Notes: generated by a model not told the origin, from the sequence alone. A stretch of DNA of 64,000 nucleotides from Pseudomonas sp. (GCF_030683065.1 NZ_JAUXMX010000007.1:124001-188000), one strand, 5' to 3'. Positions 46,468-55,778 are shown, counted from the stretch's first letter. Translations and numbers: made by a program.

Positions 46468-48208
46468 GCCAATCCATACCATCCTTGACCACCAGAATAT
46501 CTTCCATGATCAGGTACTGCAGGTCTGACCCAAAGAACATGTTCAGCGCATCGGTGGGCGAGCAGATCATCGGTTCGCCGCGGCGGTTCAGTGAGGTGTT
46601 GAGCGACACGCCGTTGCCGGTGAGTTTTTCCAGCTCCAGCATCATGTCGTAGTAGCGTGGGTTGTATTCGCGCTTGAGCACCTGGGCGCGCGAGGTGCCG
46701 TCTTCGTGGACCACTTCGCTGACGCGGGTCTTCCACTCTTCATTGACTTCGAAGGTGAAGGTCATGAACGGCGACGGATGATCAACCTTGAGCATCTGCG
46801 TACCCACGGTGTCGAGCATCGACGGGCAGAAGGGCCTCCAGCGCTCGCGGAACTTGATCTGCTCATTGATCCGGTTAGCCACCCCGGGGATGCTTGGGCA
46901 ACCGACGATCGAGCGACCGCCGAGTGCACGCGGGCCGAACTCCATGCGGCCCTGGAACCAGGCCACCGGGTTGCCCGCGACCATGATCTCGGCGATGCGC
47001 TGCGGCATGTTGTCGATCCGCTTGTATACCGGCTTGCTCGGGTGCTTTGCGCAGGCCGCGATCACGTCTTCGTTGGAGAAGGACGGGCCCAGGTAGACGT
47101 GCTCCATCTTCTCCACCGGCACGCCGCGGGCATGCGACACATAGGCGGCGGCGCCCACCGCAGTACCCGCATCGCCGGAAGCTGGCTGGACGAACAGTTC
47201 CTTGACGTCATCGCGGGCGATGATTTTCTGGTTGAGTTTGACGTTCAGCGCGCAGCCGCCAGCGAAGGCGATCTTGCCGGTTTCGCGAATGATGTCGCCC
47301 AGGTAGTGCTCCATCATCTGCAGCGCCAGCTTCTCGAACAGCGCCTGCATGCTGGCGGCATAGTGGATGTAGGGGTCATCGGCGATATCGCCGACACGCT
47401 TGGGCCCCAGCCACTCGATCAGCTTGGGCGAGAAGTAGAAGCCCTTGCCCTTCTCTTTATAGCGGCGCAGACCGATGACGTTGGCGTACTCGGTGTTGAT
47501 GATCAGCTCGCCGTTCTCGAACTTGGCCAGACGCGAGAAATCGTACTTGCTGGCGTCGCCATAGGGCGCCATGCCCATGACCTTGAATTCGCCGTCGAGC
47601 ATCTCGAAGCCGAGGAATTCGGTGATCGCACCATACAGGCCGCCCAACGAATCCGGATCGAAGAATTCCTTGATCTTGTGGATCTTGCCGTTCTCGCCGT
47701 AGCCGAAGAAGGTGGTGGCGTATTCGCCCTTGCCGTCGATGCCGAGGATCGCGGTCTTCTCCTTGAACCCGGAGCAGTGGTAGGCGCTGGAGGCGTGGGC
47801 CAGGTGGTGCTCGACCGGCTCGATCTTGATCTTCTTAGGGTCGAAGCCGAGCTGCTCCAAACACCAGACAATCTTGTTGCGGTAGCGCTTGTAGCGACGG
47901 TTGCCCATCAGGATCGCGTCGAGCGCCCGATCCGGGGCATACCAATAGCGCTTGGCGTACTTCCAACGCGCCTCACCGAACAAACTGATCGGGGCGAAGG
48001 GAATCGCCACCACGTCGACGTCGCTCGGCTTGATCCCGGCCTGTTCCAGGCAGAACTTGGCCGACTCGTAGGGCATGCGGTTCTTCGCGTGTTTGTCGCG
48101 CACGAAGCGCTCTTCTTCGGCAGCCGCGATCAACTTGCCGTCGATGTACAGAGCCGCGGAAGGATCGTGACTGAGAGCGCCGGACAGGCCAAGAATCGTC
48201 AGTGCCAC
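46454..48208 (-). CDS. wapO: carbamoyltransferase (NodU/TobZ family)
   Basis: 584 residues. The N-terminal Kae1-like domain has LGLSGALSHDPSAAL, EEERFVRDKHAKNRMP and EHHLAHASSAYHCSG; the C-terminal carbamoyltransferase domain has VAWFQGRMEFGPRALGGRS and FCPSML. In P. aeruginosa the gene at this place (PA5005) adds a carbamoyl group to the second heptose of the inner core. Starts at GTG. It uses carbamoyl phosphate and ATP. Confidence 0.93.
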   Translation of the reverse strand: MALTILGLSGALSHDPSAALYIDGKLIAAAEEERFVRDKHAKNRMPYESAKFCLEQAGIKPSDVDVVAIPFAPISLFGEARWKYAKRYWYAPDRALDAILMGNRRYKRYRNKIVWCLEQLGFDPKKIKIEPVEHHLAHASSAYHCSGFKEKTAILGIDGKGEYATTFFGYGENGKIHKIKEFFDPDSLGGLYGAITEFLGFEMLDGEFKVMGMAPYGDASKYDFSRLAKFENGELIINTEYANVIGLRRYKEKGKGFYFSPKLIEWLGPKRVGDIADDPYIHYAASMQALFEKLALQMMEHYLGDIIRETGKIAFAGGCALNVKLNQKIIARDDVKELFVQPASGDAGTAVGAAAYVSHARGVPVEKMEHVYLGPSFSNEDVIAACAKHPSKPVYKRIDNMPQRIAEIMVAGNPVAWFQGRMEFGPRALGGRSIVGCPSIPGVANRINEQIKFRERWRPFCPSMLDTVGTQMLKVDHPSPFMTFTFEVNEEWKTRVSEVVHEDGTSRAQVLKREYNPRYYDMMLELEKLTGNGVSLNTSLNRRGEPMICSPTDALNMFFGSDLQYLIMEDILVVKDGMDWHEQA

Positions 48209-48220
48209 AGGTGAAAACCT

Positions 48221-49699
48221 CTATTCAGGGCAGGTGCCAGGCACCTGCGGTAAACGTTCATCGAGCAGTTTGAACAGCCCTGAGTCGGCTGGCCAGTTGC
48301 GTAAAAATCGAGCGCGATCGCGGGCATAAGCCTTGGCAAAACGACGCGTACTGTGGTGTTGCTGCATGGAATCCAGATCGATCAGAACCCAACGACCGTC
48401 CTGCAGCCCCTCATCCCAAAGAAGGTTACTGCCCTTGAGATCGCCATGGCTGATGCGCTCGCGCAACAAGGCTGCGAACAGCTGATCCAGCGCCTGGAGA
48501 TCAGCCTCAGACGGCGAACTGCTCTCCCCTGGCGCGTCCAGGCAGGGTCTGAATCGCGCGATTATATCCTCACCGGTGGCGTATTCGGTAATCAGATAGG
48601 CACGCCGCCGCAGCCACAGGGTGCGCAGCTCCAGCAGGGCAAGGGGTCTGGGCGTGGCAATACCGAGAAAATCCAGGCGATTGCCCTCCGCCCAACTGTG
48701 CCAGGCGCGAGTCGGCCGCCAGAAGCGTTTGAGCCAATGGGCGAAACCCTTGATGTTGTAGCGTTTGACCACCAGCGGGCGGCCGGCCTGCTCGACTAGC
48801 GCCACGGTGGAGGTACCGCCGAGCTTGAGCGGTTGTCCAGCGGAGATAGCTGTATCTAGATCGGCCAGCAATGGCGCCAAGCGACTCTCATCCTCGCGCC
48901 GCACCACCCGCAGAACCGATGCACCGCGGCGCGCGCTGAACAGACTGCAGTCACGGCCGATCTTGCGCAGGTAGTCGCGCAGGCGCCAGCGGCGAACCTT
49001 GCCAATCTCCTTGAGTAGCGCCTCCAGCGGCAAGGCATGCGCGCCGTTGACCAACAGGTAATGCACCAACAGTTCTTCGATAAAAGCATCCAGGCTGGCC
49101 GGCAGTTGGCCGAAGAAGACCCCTAGATTTTCCAGCACTTTAGTACGCGACAACGGCTCGCCGGGCGTTTCACAGCAGACGCCGCCGCCATCAATCACGT
49201 GCAACTGGCTGTCATGGCGCAGCAAGTTGTCCAGGTGCAGGTCAGCCTGCCAGAGCCCCTGGCTGTGCATCCGCGCAACCAACCCTAGCGCTTCGCCGAG
49301 CAAGGCTTGCTGATCATCGGAAAGCAGCGCCTGATGCTCAATCACACGCCAGACATCCCCCAGACCTTGTGCGTTATCGAAGTACTCGAACAACAGCCAG
49401 CCACCTTCGCCTTCGCGCAGGCCATCGGCCAGCAGCCGTGGCGTAGGCAAGCCCTGCCCGGCGAGCAGGCGTGCGCCGTGCAGTTCACGCTGGAAGGCGC
49501 GCGCGGCCTTGCCGCCCACCAACAACTTGGCCAGCACCTTGCGCCCACGCCACTCGGCCACGCCTACATAGCGCTGCCCGGGCAGCACGCGCAGTAGTTT
49601 TTCCAGCGTCAGGGAAGCGGGACCGGCGGCATCCTCCAGCTCGATAGAAATTGGTAACTGCGGGCTACGCCCGGCCCACCGCAGCTCAGCGAGAGTCAA
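48221..49699 (-). CDS. tandem lipopolysaccharide kinase-like protein (PA5006 type)
   Basis: 492 residues with two kinase-like domains. First: LLFEYFDNAQGL hinge and LWQADLHLDNLL with IDGGGV, in which His of His-x-Asp is replaced by Gln. Second: LITEYATGEDI hinge, ISHGDLKGSNLL and VLIDLDSM, which look intact. A TTG at 49697-49699 (MTLAELRWAGR) with AAGGA nine bases upstream is the likely start; the ORF could go back to a GTG at 49747, but this runs through the wapQ remnant. Probably phosphorylates the core. Confidence 0.82.
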   Translation of the reverse strand: MTLAELRWAGRSPQLPISIELEDAAGPASLTLEKLLRVLPGQRYVGVAEWRGRKVLAKLLVGGKAARAFQRELHGARLLAGQGLPTPRLLADGLREGEGGWLLFEYFDNAQGLGDVWRVIEHQALLSDDQQALLGEALGLVARMHSQGLWQADLHLDNLLRHDSQLHVIDGGGVCCETPGEPLSRTKVLENLGVFFGQLPASLDAFIEELLVHYLLVNGAHALPLEALLKEIGKVRRWRLRDYLRKIGRDCSLFSARRGASVLRVVRREDESRLAPLLADLDTAISAGQPLKLGGTSTVALVEQAGRPLVVKRYNIKGFAHWLKRFWRPTRAWHSWAEGNRLDFLGIATPRPLALLELRTLWLRRRAYLITEYATGEDIIARFRPCLDAPGESSSPSEADLQALDQLFAALLRERISHGDLKGSNLLWDEGLQDGRWVLIDLDSMQQHHSTRRFAKAYARDRARFLRNWPADSGLFKLLDERLPQVPGTCPE

Positions 49700-49830
49700 C
49701 GGTACATATCCTTGCTGTATGGGCGGCTGCCGCGATCTTGCAAGCACGTCCTCGCCCAGAGCGCATCATAGTTGGCCAGGCCGTGGCGCTCGAGCAGCGC
49801 ACGATCCTGTTCGGCAATAAAATCGTTCAT
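49696..49830 (-). pseudogene. wapQ: N-terminal stub of InaA-type LPS kinase (PA5007/wapQ-like)
   Basis: An ATG at 49828-49830, overlapping the wapP stop (ATGA) as for a real operon gene, opens a 44-codon frame. Its first 26 residues (MNDFIAEQDRALLERHGLAN, then YDALWA) match, as I remember, the start of the ~250-residue InaA family LPS kinase that lies here in P. aeruginosa. The next ~18 residues are unrelated and the frame ends at the TGA at 49696-49698, across the start of the next gene. So most of the kinase gene has been lost. Confidence 0.65.
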
Positions 49831-50564
49831 TCACGGCCCTCGAAATAGCCAACGATCTGCCGTACGCGGCGCTTGTCCACCGCATTCAGGTGCTGCCGAC
49901 CGCAGTACTGCAAATAGAAACGCAGGCGCTGAGTGCGCGACAGCGTGTACTTGGCCACCTTGTCCAGGCAGGCAAGATCCTTGGCGATGCGATAGCGCAG
50001 CAACGGTCCCCACCAGAAGGCGCCTGTCGGGCAGTCGATGATAAATAGCTCGCCCTGAGCATTGACCAGCACGTTGCGCCACTTCAAGTCGTTATGAGTG
50101 AAGTGGTGCTCATGCAGGGTGCGGGTCGCCGCGGCCAGTTGCTGGCTGACCTGCGCCACCCAGGTGCGGTCGTGCAGGCAGGCCGCATCGCGTTGTGCCA
50201 ACTGCGCCATGTCCTCGGTGCCGATCAGCTCACGAGTGATCAGCGCGCCGCGGATGAAGGCGCCAGCCTTGCGCTCCAACCCATAGGCGACGATGGGCGC
50301 GGTAGCGATGCCCCACTTGGCAAAATACTTGAGATTCTGCCACTCGGCCTTGACCCGTGGGCGCCCGATAAAGCGGCGCAACCCCTTGCCGGCGCCGTGA
50401 TAGCGTTTGACGTAGTAGCGCACGCCTTCGCACTCGACACGAATCACCTCGGACAGCGGATCGCGCGTTATAGGTTCACCCTGCAAGGCGAACACCGCAT
50501 CCAGGTCGACAAAGGAAATCGCAACCTGCGGCGATACCTCTTCGCTCAGTCGCCACTCACTCAT
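49827..50564 (-). CDS. wapP: LPS core sugar kinase WapP
   Basis: 245 residues, InaA/WaaP-like kinase. VRYYVKRYHGAGKGLRRF carries the ATP-site Lys, FTHNDLKWRNVLVNAQ is the His-x-Asp-like catalytic loop, and LFIIDCPTGAFWWG the metal-binding Asp. By gene order it is PA5008, the second kinase of the inner-core heptose region. The ATG at 50562-50564 lies within the end of waaP, an eight-base overlap. Confidence 0.9.
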   Translation of the reverse strand: MSEWRLSEEVSPQVAISFVDLDAVFALQGEPITRDPLSEVIRVECEGVRYYVKRYHGAGKGLRRFIGRPRVKAEWQNLKYFAKWGIATAPIVAYGLERKAGAFIRGALITRELIGTEDMAQLAQRDAACLHDRTWVAQVSQQLAAATRTLHEHHFTHNDLKWRNVLVNAQGELFIIDCPTGAFWWGPLLRYRIAKDLACLDKVAKYTLSRTQRLRFYLQYCGRQHLNAVDKRRVRQIVGYFEGRE

Positions 50565-51405
50565 TGCTGGCACCTGGGGCATATTTGCGTGCATAACGGG
50601 CGAGCAGCTTGTCCGCCTTGCGCTGCAACCAAGCGAGCAGTGGCGCCTCGTCGTGCAGGATCTGCCGCAGCGACGGGGCGCGCAGGCTTTGTGACTCATG
50701 CATGGCGGCAAAATAACCGTTGAGAAAACGCAGCTTGTCGCGCTGTGTCAGGCCGATATTCAAAGCCGAGAAGTACAGCCCGGCCAAATCCTTGTTGCGC
50801 CAGCGCAGCGGCAAGCGGGTGTGGATCTGCGCGCGGTGCAGGTCGATCAGCGACAAGCGAAAATCGCTCGCGCTGACCGGTTTGTCGGTGTGCAACAGAA
50901 AGTGGCAGATATAGCAGTCGCGGTGATTGACCCCGGCGCGGTGCATGTTACCGGTCATCTTCGCCACTTCGGCGATCAACGCGCGCTTGAGCGCGGGCGC
51001 TGGCGGGTTCTGCAACCAGTCGAGGCTGAAGTCTTCCAGGCTGACCGTGGGCGCCAGCTCCTCGGTGATGATAAAGGAATGCTGCGCCGCCGGATTGCTG
51101 CCGCGCTCGCCATAGGCCACGGCGGTCATGGTCGCCACGCCGACTTCCTGCAGGCGCTGGATTGCCCGCCACTCCTGACCTGCACCGAGCACCGGCAATT
51201 TGGCGGTTAGCAGGTTCTTGGCAATCTCACGCCAGCCGATGCCACGGTGAATCTTGACGAAATAGCCGCGCCCGGCCACTTCGGTGCGCAGCGTGCGCCG
51301 CCCCTCCAGCTCGCGATAGACCTGACCTTGCAAGGCCTCGACCGCAACAAAGGGGTCTTGGTCGGCCCACAGACTTTTAAAGGGTTCGGCAAGGATCAGG
51401 CGCAT
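50557..51405 (-). CDS. waaP: inner-core heptose I kinase
   Basis: 282 residues. Phosphorylates the first heptose of the LPS core, needed for outer-membrane integrity in Pseudomonas. The catalytic VNHRDCYICHFLL has Asp at residue 163, the same number as the known catalytic Asp in P. aeruginosa WaaP. Other motifs are TEVAGRGYFVKIHRG and SLIDLHRAQI. The ATG at 51403-51405 gives MRLILAEPF. An interrupted palindrome lies between it and waaG. Confidence 0.96.
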   Translation of the reverse strand: MRLILAEPFKSLWADQDPFVAVEALQGQVYRELEGRRTLRTEVAGRGYFVKIHRGIGWREIAKNLLTAKLPVLGAGQEWRAIQRLQEVGVATMTAVAYGERGSNPAAQHSFIITEELAPTVSLEDFSLDWLQNPPAPALKRALIAEVAKMTGNMHRAGVNHRDCYICHFLLHTDKPVSASDFRLSLIDLHRAQIHTRLPLRWRNKDLAGLYFSALNIGLTQRDKLRFLNGYFAAMHESQSLRAPSLRQILHDEAPLLAWLQRKADKLLARYARKYAPGASNE

Positions 51406-51436
51406 GCATGCCACCCTTGCTGGCGGGTGCCTACAT

Positions 51437-51521
51437 CCGCAGGGTGTCGCGGGGCCACCCAGGCCGTGCGCACCAGTGAAGCGGCGATGCCAGCCTGGTG
51501 GTGCGCACAGCGCACCCTACA
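51437..51521. repeat. interrupted inverted repeat, family B, between waaG and waaP
   Basis: The right arm GGTGCGCACAGCGCACCCTA is a family B unit (compare 15710-15832). The left arm is the same unit split by about 15 extra bases (GCAGGGTG, then CCGTGCGCACCA). Confidence 0.7.
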
Positions 51522-51529
51522 CAAGAAGT

Positions 51530-52651
51530 TCATGGGCGCTCCGCCAGGATCACATCGGCCGCCTTCTGCGGCATGGAATAGAGGTCGGCACAGTCGGCAT
51601 AGGCCAGGCCGTTGCGACCCCAGAAGGCGCGGCGCTGATCGTCGGCCAGCATGTCGGCCAGGGTGTGGTTGAGGCGTTGCTGTTCGAAGGGGCTCGGCAA
51701 CACCCGCCCGGCATCGGCATCGCGGATGTAATGAGCGTAACCACAGACATCGGTGACCAGCACCGGCAAGCCGGCGACCAGCGCTTCGAGCAGCACGGTG
51801 CCGGTGTTTTCGTTGTAGGCCGGATGGATCAGCAGGTCGGCGCCGAGCAGAAAGCGCGGAATATCGCTACGCCCCTTGAGGATCTGCACCTGTTCAGAAA
51901 TGCCCAGGGTCTTGATCTGCAGCAGGAAAGACTTGGGGTCGTCCTGGCCGATGACGATCAGTCGGGTGCGCTTGCGCAACTCGCGCGGCAGGGCAGCGAC
52001 GGCTTTCAGGCTGCGATCCAGGCCCTTGGTCTTGAACCCGGAACCAATCTGCACCAGCAACAGATCATCGTCAGCCAGCTTGAACTCGGCGCGGAACTCG
52101 GCGCGTATTTGCGCGGCATTGGCCGGCGCGCGGCGGTCCTGGGCGATACCCGGCGGCAGCAGGTGAAAGCGCTGCAGCGGGGTGTGGTAGTGCTTGATGA
52201 ACAACGGCTGCTGCACCTCGGAGATCATCAGGATCTCGGTCTTCGATTCGGGGGCGAACACCGCGCGCTCGTATTCAGCGAAATGCCTGTAACGCCCCCA
52301 CTTGCGATAAATCGGGCCGCGCAGGGTCTGCGCCTTGTCCTCGAAGCAACCGTCGGCGGCGTAATACACATCCAGTCCCGGCATCTTGTTGAAGCCTATC
52401 ACCCGGTCGACCGGGCGCCTGGCCAGGTCAGCCTCGACCCAGGCCGTGAGCTTCTCGTTGCGCTTGTGGTTGAACAGCGCCTTGACCGGCACCACCACCA
52501 CCTCGAAGCCCGCAGGCACTTCGCCTTCCCAGATCGGCGTATACACGCGAATCGCATGGCCGCGCGCCTGGCACTCCAGCGCGATTCGCAGGAAGTCGCG
52601 CTGCAAACCGCCGTAGGGGAAATATTTGTAGAGGATAAAAGCCAATTGCAT
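51530..52651 (-). CDS. waaG: LPS core glucosyltransferase WaaG
   Basis: 373 residues, GT-B family 4. MQLAFILYKYFPYGGLQRDF at the start contains the donor/acceptor loop, VIGFNKMPGLDVYYAADG the WaaG motif, and the E-x7-E region HPAYNENTGTVLLEAL the donor site. It adds the first hexose to the second heptose. The ATG at 52649-52651 is used; the TTG one codon earlier is not needed. Confidence 0.95.
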   Translation of the reverse strand: MQLAFILYKYFPYGGLQRDFLRIALECQARGHAIRVYTPIWEGEVPAGFEVVVVPVKALFNHKRNEKLTAWVEADLARRPVDRVIGFNKMPGLDVYYAADGCFEDKAQTLRGPIYRKWGRYRHFAEYERAVFAPESKTEILMISEVQQPLFIKHYHTPLQRFHLLPPGIAQDRRAPANAAQIRAEFRAEFKLADDDLLLVQIGSGFKTKGLDRSLKAVAALPRELRKRTRLIVIGQDDPKSFLLQIKTLGISEQVQILKGRSDIPRFLLGADLLIHPAYNENTGTVLLEALVAGLPVLVTDVCGYAHYIRDADAGRVLPSPFEQQRLNHTLADMLADDQRRAFWGRNGLAYADCADLYSMPQKAADVILAERP

Positions 52652-52671
52652 CAAGCGTGCCCTTCAATCGC

Positions 52672-52693
52672 GTAGCCCGGATGCAAACCGGGA
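52672..52693. repeat. short palindromic repeat between waaC and waaG
   Basis: GTAGCCCGGATGCAAACCGGGA: a common Pseudomonas intergenic motif with a CCCGG/CCGGG stem. Confidence 0.6.
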
Positions 52694-52712
52694 AAAATGC
52701 TCGAACGCCGCA

Positions 52713-53711
52713 TCAGACGGCCTTCTCGGCCAGCAGCGCCTGCAGCTCGCTGACCACCTGCTGCGGCAACAGCGTCTCGAAACAGGACTGGTGGCGGTCG
52801 CCCGCTCCGGCACCCGGTCCGGTAGCGCACAGGTGTACCTGGGAGCGACCATAGGCACCCACTCGCCCAGGCAGTGTCGGCCCATAAAGCGAGATGGTTG
52901 GCACATCCAGGGCCGCGGCCAGATGCCCGAGACCGGTATCAACCGCCACGCAGGCGCGGGCACCCGCGATCACCTTGGCCACACCGGCCAGATTCAATCT
53001 GGGCAGCAACGCGGCATTGTCCAGTCCAGCGACGATGCGCTCGGCGCGCGCCTTCTCGACCTCATTACCCCAGGGCAGGCGCAACGCCCAGCCGAGTTCG
53101 CTCATGCGCTCGGCCAGCTCGCGCCAGCAGGCCTCAGGCCAATGCTTGCTCGGCCAGGTGGTGCCGTGCAGGAACAACAGATAAGGCTGCTCCACCGCAC
53201 CGGCCATGCGCGCGCGATTGAGCCCATAGTCGCCAATACCCTCCGGCAACGCATAGCCCAGCGCCTGGGCGAACAACTGGCGGGTACGCTCAAGGGCGTG
53301 TTGCTCGCGCGGCACGGCATAACGCCGGTCATAGAAACGACTGGCGATCGGCTCGCGCGCCGAATCACCGTCCAGGCCTGCAACTGGCGCCGCCACAAAG
53401 CGGGTCAGCCAGGCACTTTTCAGCAAGCCCTGGGCATCAATCACCAGGTCGTATCGGGTTTCGCCGAGGCGCTGCTTGAAACGCTTCCACTCGCCACTCT
53501 TGAACGTCTGCCAGAGGTGCTTGCGCCAGCGGCGAATAGCTACGGGGATCACCTGCGCGACGGCCGGGTGCCAGGCGGGAATCTCGGCGAAGCCCTCCTC
53601 CACCACCCAGTCGAACTGGATACCGGGGATCGCCCGCGCGGCATCAGTCAATGCTGCCAGGGTATGCACCACGTCGCCCAGCGAAGAGGTTTTGATCAAC
53701 AGAACCCGCAA
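52713..53711 (-). CDS. waaC: heptosyltransferase I
   Basis: 332 residues. Adds the first heptose to Kdo. RVLLIKTSSLGDVVHTLAAL at the start, VIDAQGLLKSAWLTRF, LFLHGTTWPSKHWP and VAVDTGLGHLAAALDVPTI are the GT9 motifs. The start is most likely TTG at 53709-53711 (reading RVLLIKT after it), one base after the waaF stop, with GAGG nine bases upstream; no ATG is available. The C-terminus is longer than in E. coli by about a dozen residues. Confidence 0.95.
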   Translation of the reverse strand: MRVLLIKTSSLGDVVHTLAALTDAARAIPGIQFDWVVEEGFAEIPAWHPAVAQVIPVAIRRWRKHLWQTFKSGEWKRFKQRLGETRYDLVIDAQGLLKSAWLTRFVAAPVAGLDGDSAREPIASRFYDRRYAVPREQHALERTRQLFAQALGYALPEGIGDYGLNRARMAGAVEQPYLLFLHGTTWPSKHWPEACWRELAERMSELGWALRLPWGNEVEKARAERIVAGLDNAALLPRLNLAGVAKVIAGARACVAVDTGLGHLAAALDVPTISLYGPTLPGRVGAYGRSQVHLCATGPGAGAGDRHQSCFETLLPQQVVSELQALLAEKAV

Positions 53712-53712
53712 A

Positions 53713-54747
53713 CTATTCAACCTCGACCGGGTCACTGACCAGGCGATCCAGCGCCTCGATCACCGGGCGCGGCTTGAGCTGACCCAGGCAGTTGTAGTGA
53801 CCGAAACGGCAGGTGCGCTCGAAGCACGGGCTGCATTCCAGGCCCAGGCGGACGATTTCCACCTGCTCGGCCAGCGGCGGGGTAAAGCCCGGCGAAGTCG
53901 AACCGTAGACCGCTACCAGCGGGCGATTCAGCGCTGCCGCCACATGCATCAGGCCAGAGTCGTTGGACACCACGGCACCGGCACAGGACAGCAGGTCGAT
54001 GGCCTCGGCAAGGCTGGTTTCGCCGGCCAGGTTGACTGCTTCCTCGCGCAGGCCCGGAATCAGGCGGGCGCGGATGTCTTCACCCACCGGGTGATCATTC
54101 TTCGAGCCGAACAGCCAGACCTGCCAGCCGGCGCGGACTTTCAGTTCGGCGACCTTGGCGTAATGCTCGCTCGGCCAGCGTTTGGCTTCACCGAACTCGG
54201 CCCCCGGACACAGCGCCAGCACCGGTCGATCCAGACTCAGACCGAACTTGGTCAGTGCCGCATCGCGGCTGGCTTCCTCTATGCGCAGACTCGGGCGTGG
54301 ATACGGTTTCGGCAAATCAATGCCAGGCTCAAAGGCCAGCGCCATGAAGCGCTCGATCATCAGCGGATAACGGTCTTTATCGAGAATCCGCACATCGTTG
54401 AGCAGGCCGTAGCGCATCTCGCCCTTCCAGCCAGTGCGCTTGGGAATGCCGGCAAAGAACGGCACCAGGGCCGATTTCAGCGAGTTAGGCAGCAGGATCG
54501 CCTGGTCATATTGACCGGCCAGGGATTTGCCGATCTTGCGCCGGGTCGCCAGTTGCAGCACGCCGTGGCCGAGCGGAAAACTCAGGGCCTGACGCACCTC
54601 GGGCATGCGCTCAAGGATCGGCCGGCTCCAGTCCGGGGCCAGCACATCGATCTCGCAGTCGGGATGACGCTGCTTGAGACACTGGAACAGCGTCTGCGCC
54701 ATCACCATGTCACCCACCCAGCTGGGGCCAATAATCAGGATATTCAT
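53713..54747 (-). CDS. waaF: heptosyltransferase II
   Basis: 344 residues. Adds the second heptose. MNILIIGPSWVGDMVMAQTL, LPNSLKSALVPFFAGIPKRTG, LCPGAEFGEAKRWP and SNDSGLMHVAAALNRPLVA are GT9 WaaF motifs. The ATG at 54745-54747 is the usual start. It begins the waaF-waaC-waaG-waaP-wapP operon. Confidence 0.97.
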   Translation of the reverse strand: MNILIIGPSWVGDMVMAQTLFQCLKQRHPDCEIDVLAPDWSRPILERMPEVRQALSFPLGHGVLQLATRRKIGKSLAGQYDQAILLPNSLKSALVPFFAGIPKRTGWKGEMRYGLLNDVRILDKDRYPLMIERFMALAFEPGIDLPKPYPRPSLRIEEASRDAALTKFGLSLDRPVLALCPGAEFGEAKRWPSEHYAKVAELKVRAGWQVWLFGSKNDHPVGEDIRARLIPGLREEAVNLAGETSLAEAIDLLSCAGAVVSNDSGLMHVAAALNRPLVAVYGSTSPGFTPPLAEQVEIVRLGLECSPCFERTCRFGHYNCLGQLKPRPVIEALDRLVSDPVEVE

Positions 54748-54758
54748 AAGCTCAACAG

Positions 54759-54852
54759 CGTAGGTTGGGTTGAGGAGCGTAGCGACGAAGCCCAACGGAC
54801 ACCGCGTGAGTCTGCGTCATGCTGGGCTTTGCAGCGCAAAGCCCAGCCTACG
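54759..54852. repeat. inverted repeat, family C, between ilvE and waaF
   Basis: Left arm begins GTAGGTTGGGTTGAGGAGCG and ends GAAGCCCAAC; right arm contains GCTGGGCTTTGCAGCGCAAA and ends GCCCAGCCTAC. It fills the 107-base gap almost wholly and ends three bases before the ilvE stop. Confidence 0.8.
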
Positions 54853-54854
54853 GG

Positions 54855-55778
54855 TTACTTCACCAGCGTGCGCCATTCGGCATGGGCGCTGGTCTTGCCG
54901 GCCACCAGATCGAAATAGGCTTTTTGCAGCTTTTCGGTCACCGGACCGCGGCGACCAGCACCAATCTGCCGATCATCGACTTCGCGGATCGGCGTGACTT
55001 CGGCGGCGGTGCCGGTGAAGAAGGCCTCGTCAGCGATATACACCTCGTCGCGGGTGATGCGCTTCTCGATCACCGGGATGCCCAGTTCGTCGGCCAGGGT
55101 CAGGATGGTGTTGCGGGTGATGCCGTTGAGGCACGAGGTCACTTCCGGGGTGTACACCACGCCGTTCTTGACCAGGAAGATATTCTCGCCCGAGCCCTCG
55201 GCCACATAGCCTTCGGTATCCAGCAGCATGGCTTCGTCGGCGCCGCCGGAGATGGCTTCCTGCAGGGCCAGCATCGAGTTGATGTAGTTGCCGTTGGCCT
55301 TGGCACGGGTCATCGAGATGTTGACGTGATGGCGTGTGAAGGAGCTGGTGCGCACCTTGATACCTATCTGCAGCGCTTCATCGCCCATGTAGGCGCCCCA
55401 GTTCCAGGCAGCGACGATGACATGCACCTTCAGGCCAGTGGCGCGCAGGCCCATGGCTTCCGATCCGTAGAACACCATCGGGCGGATATAGGCGCTTTCC
55501 AGGTTGTTCTCACGCACTGCAGCGCGGGTCGCTTCGTTGATTTCGTCTTTGCAGAACGGAATCTTCATGGCCATGATATGAGCCGAATCGAACAAGCGAT
55601 CAGTGTGCGCCTGCAAGCGGAAAATCGCTGCGCCGTCCGGAGTGTCGTAGGCGCGCACGCCCTCGAAAACGCCCATGCCGTAATGCAGGGTGTGGGTCAA
55701 TACATGGGTGGTCGCGTCACGCCACGGCACCAGTTTGCCGTCATACCAAATCACGCCATCACGATCGGACATCGACAT
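54855..55778 (-). CDS. ilvE: branched-chain amino acid aminotransferase
   Basis: 307 residues, PLP fold type IV. Transfers amino groups between glutamate and the keto acids of Val, Ile and Leu. HTLHYGMGVFEGVRAY at the start, the PLP Lys160 in RAKANGNYINS, EGYVAEGSGENIFLV and TGTAAEVTPI are the family motifs. Lies between waaF and glnE as in P. aeruginosa (PA5013). Confidence 0.97.
   Translation of the reverse strand: MSMSDRDGVIWYDGKLVPWRDATTHVLTHTLHYGMGVFEGVRAYDTPDGAAIFRLQAHTDRLFDSAHIMAMKIPFCKDEINEATRAAVRENNLESAYIRPMVFYGSEAMGLRATGLKVHVIVAAWNWGAYMGDEALQIGIKVRTSSFTRHHVNISMTRAKANGNYINSMLALQEAISGGADEAMLLDTEGYVAEGSGENIFLVKNGVVYTPEVTSCLNGITRNTILTLADELGIPVIEKRITRDEVYIADEAFFTGTAAEVTPIREVDDRQIGAGRRGPVTEKLQKAYFDLVAGKTSAHAEWRTLVK

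Noticed and set aside
46706..48214. Plus-strand open frame of 502 codons over the carbamoyltransferase gene
   Set aside because: Antisense shadow of a gene with full family motifs on the other strand.
51404..52675. Plus-strand open frame of 423 codons over waaG
   Set aside because: Antisense shadow; waaG on the minus strand has intact GT-B motifs.
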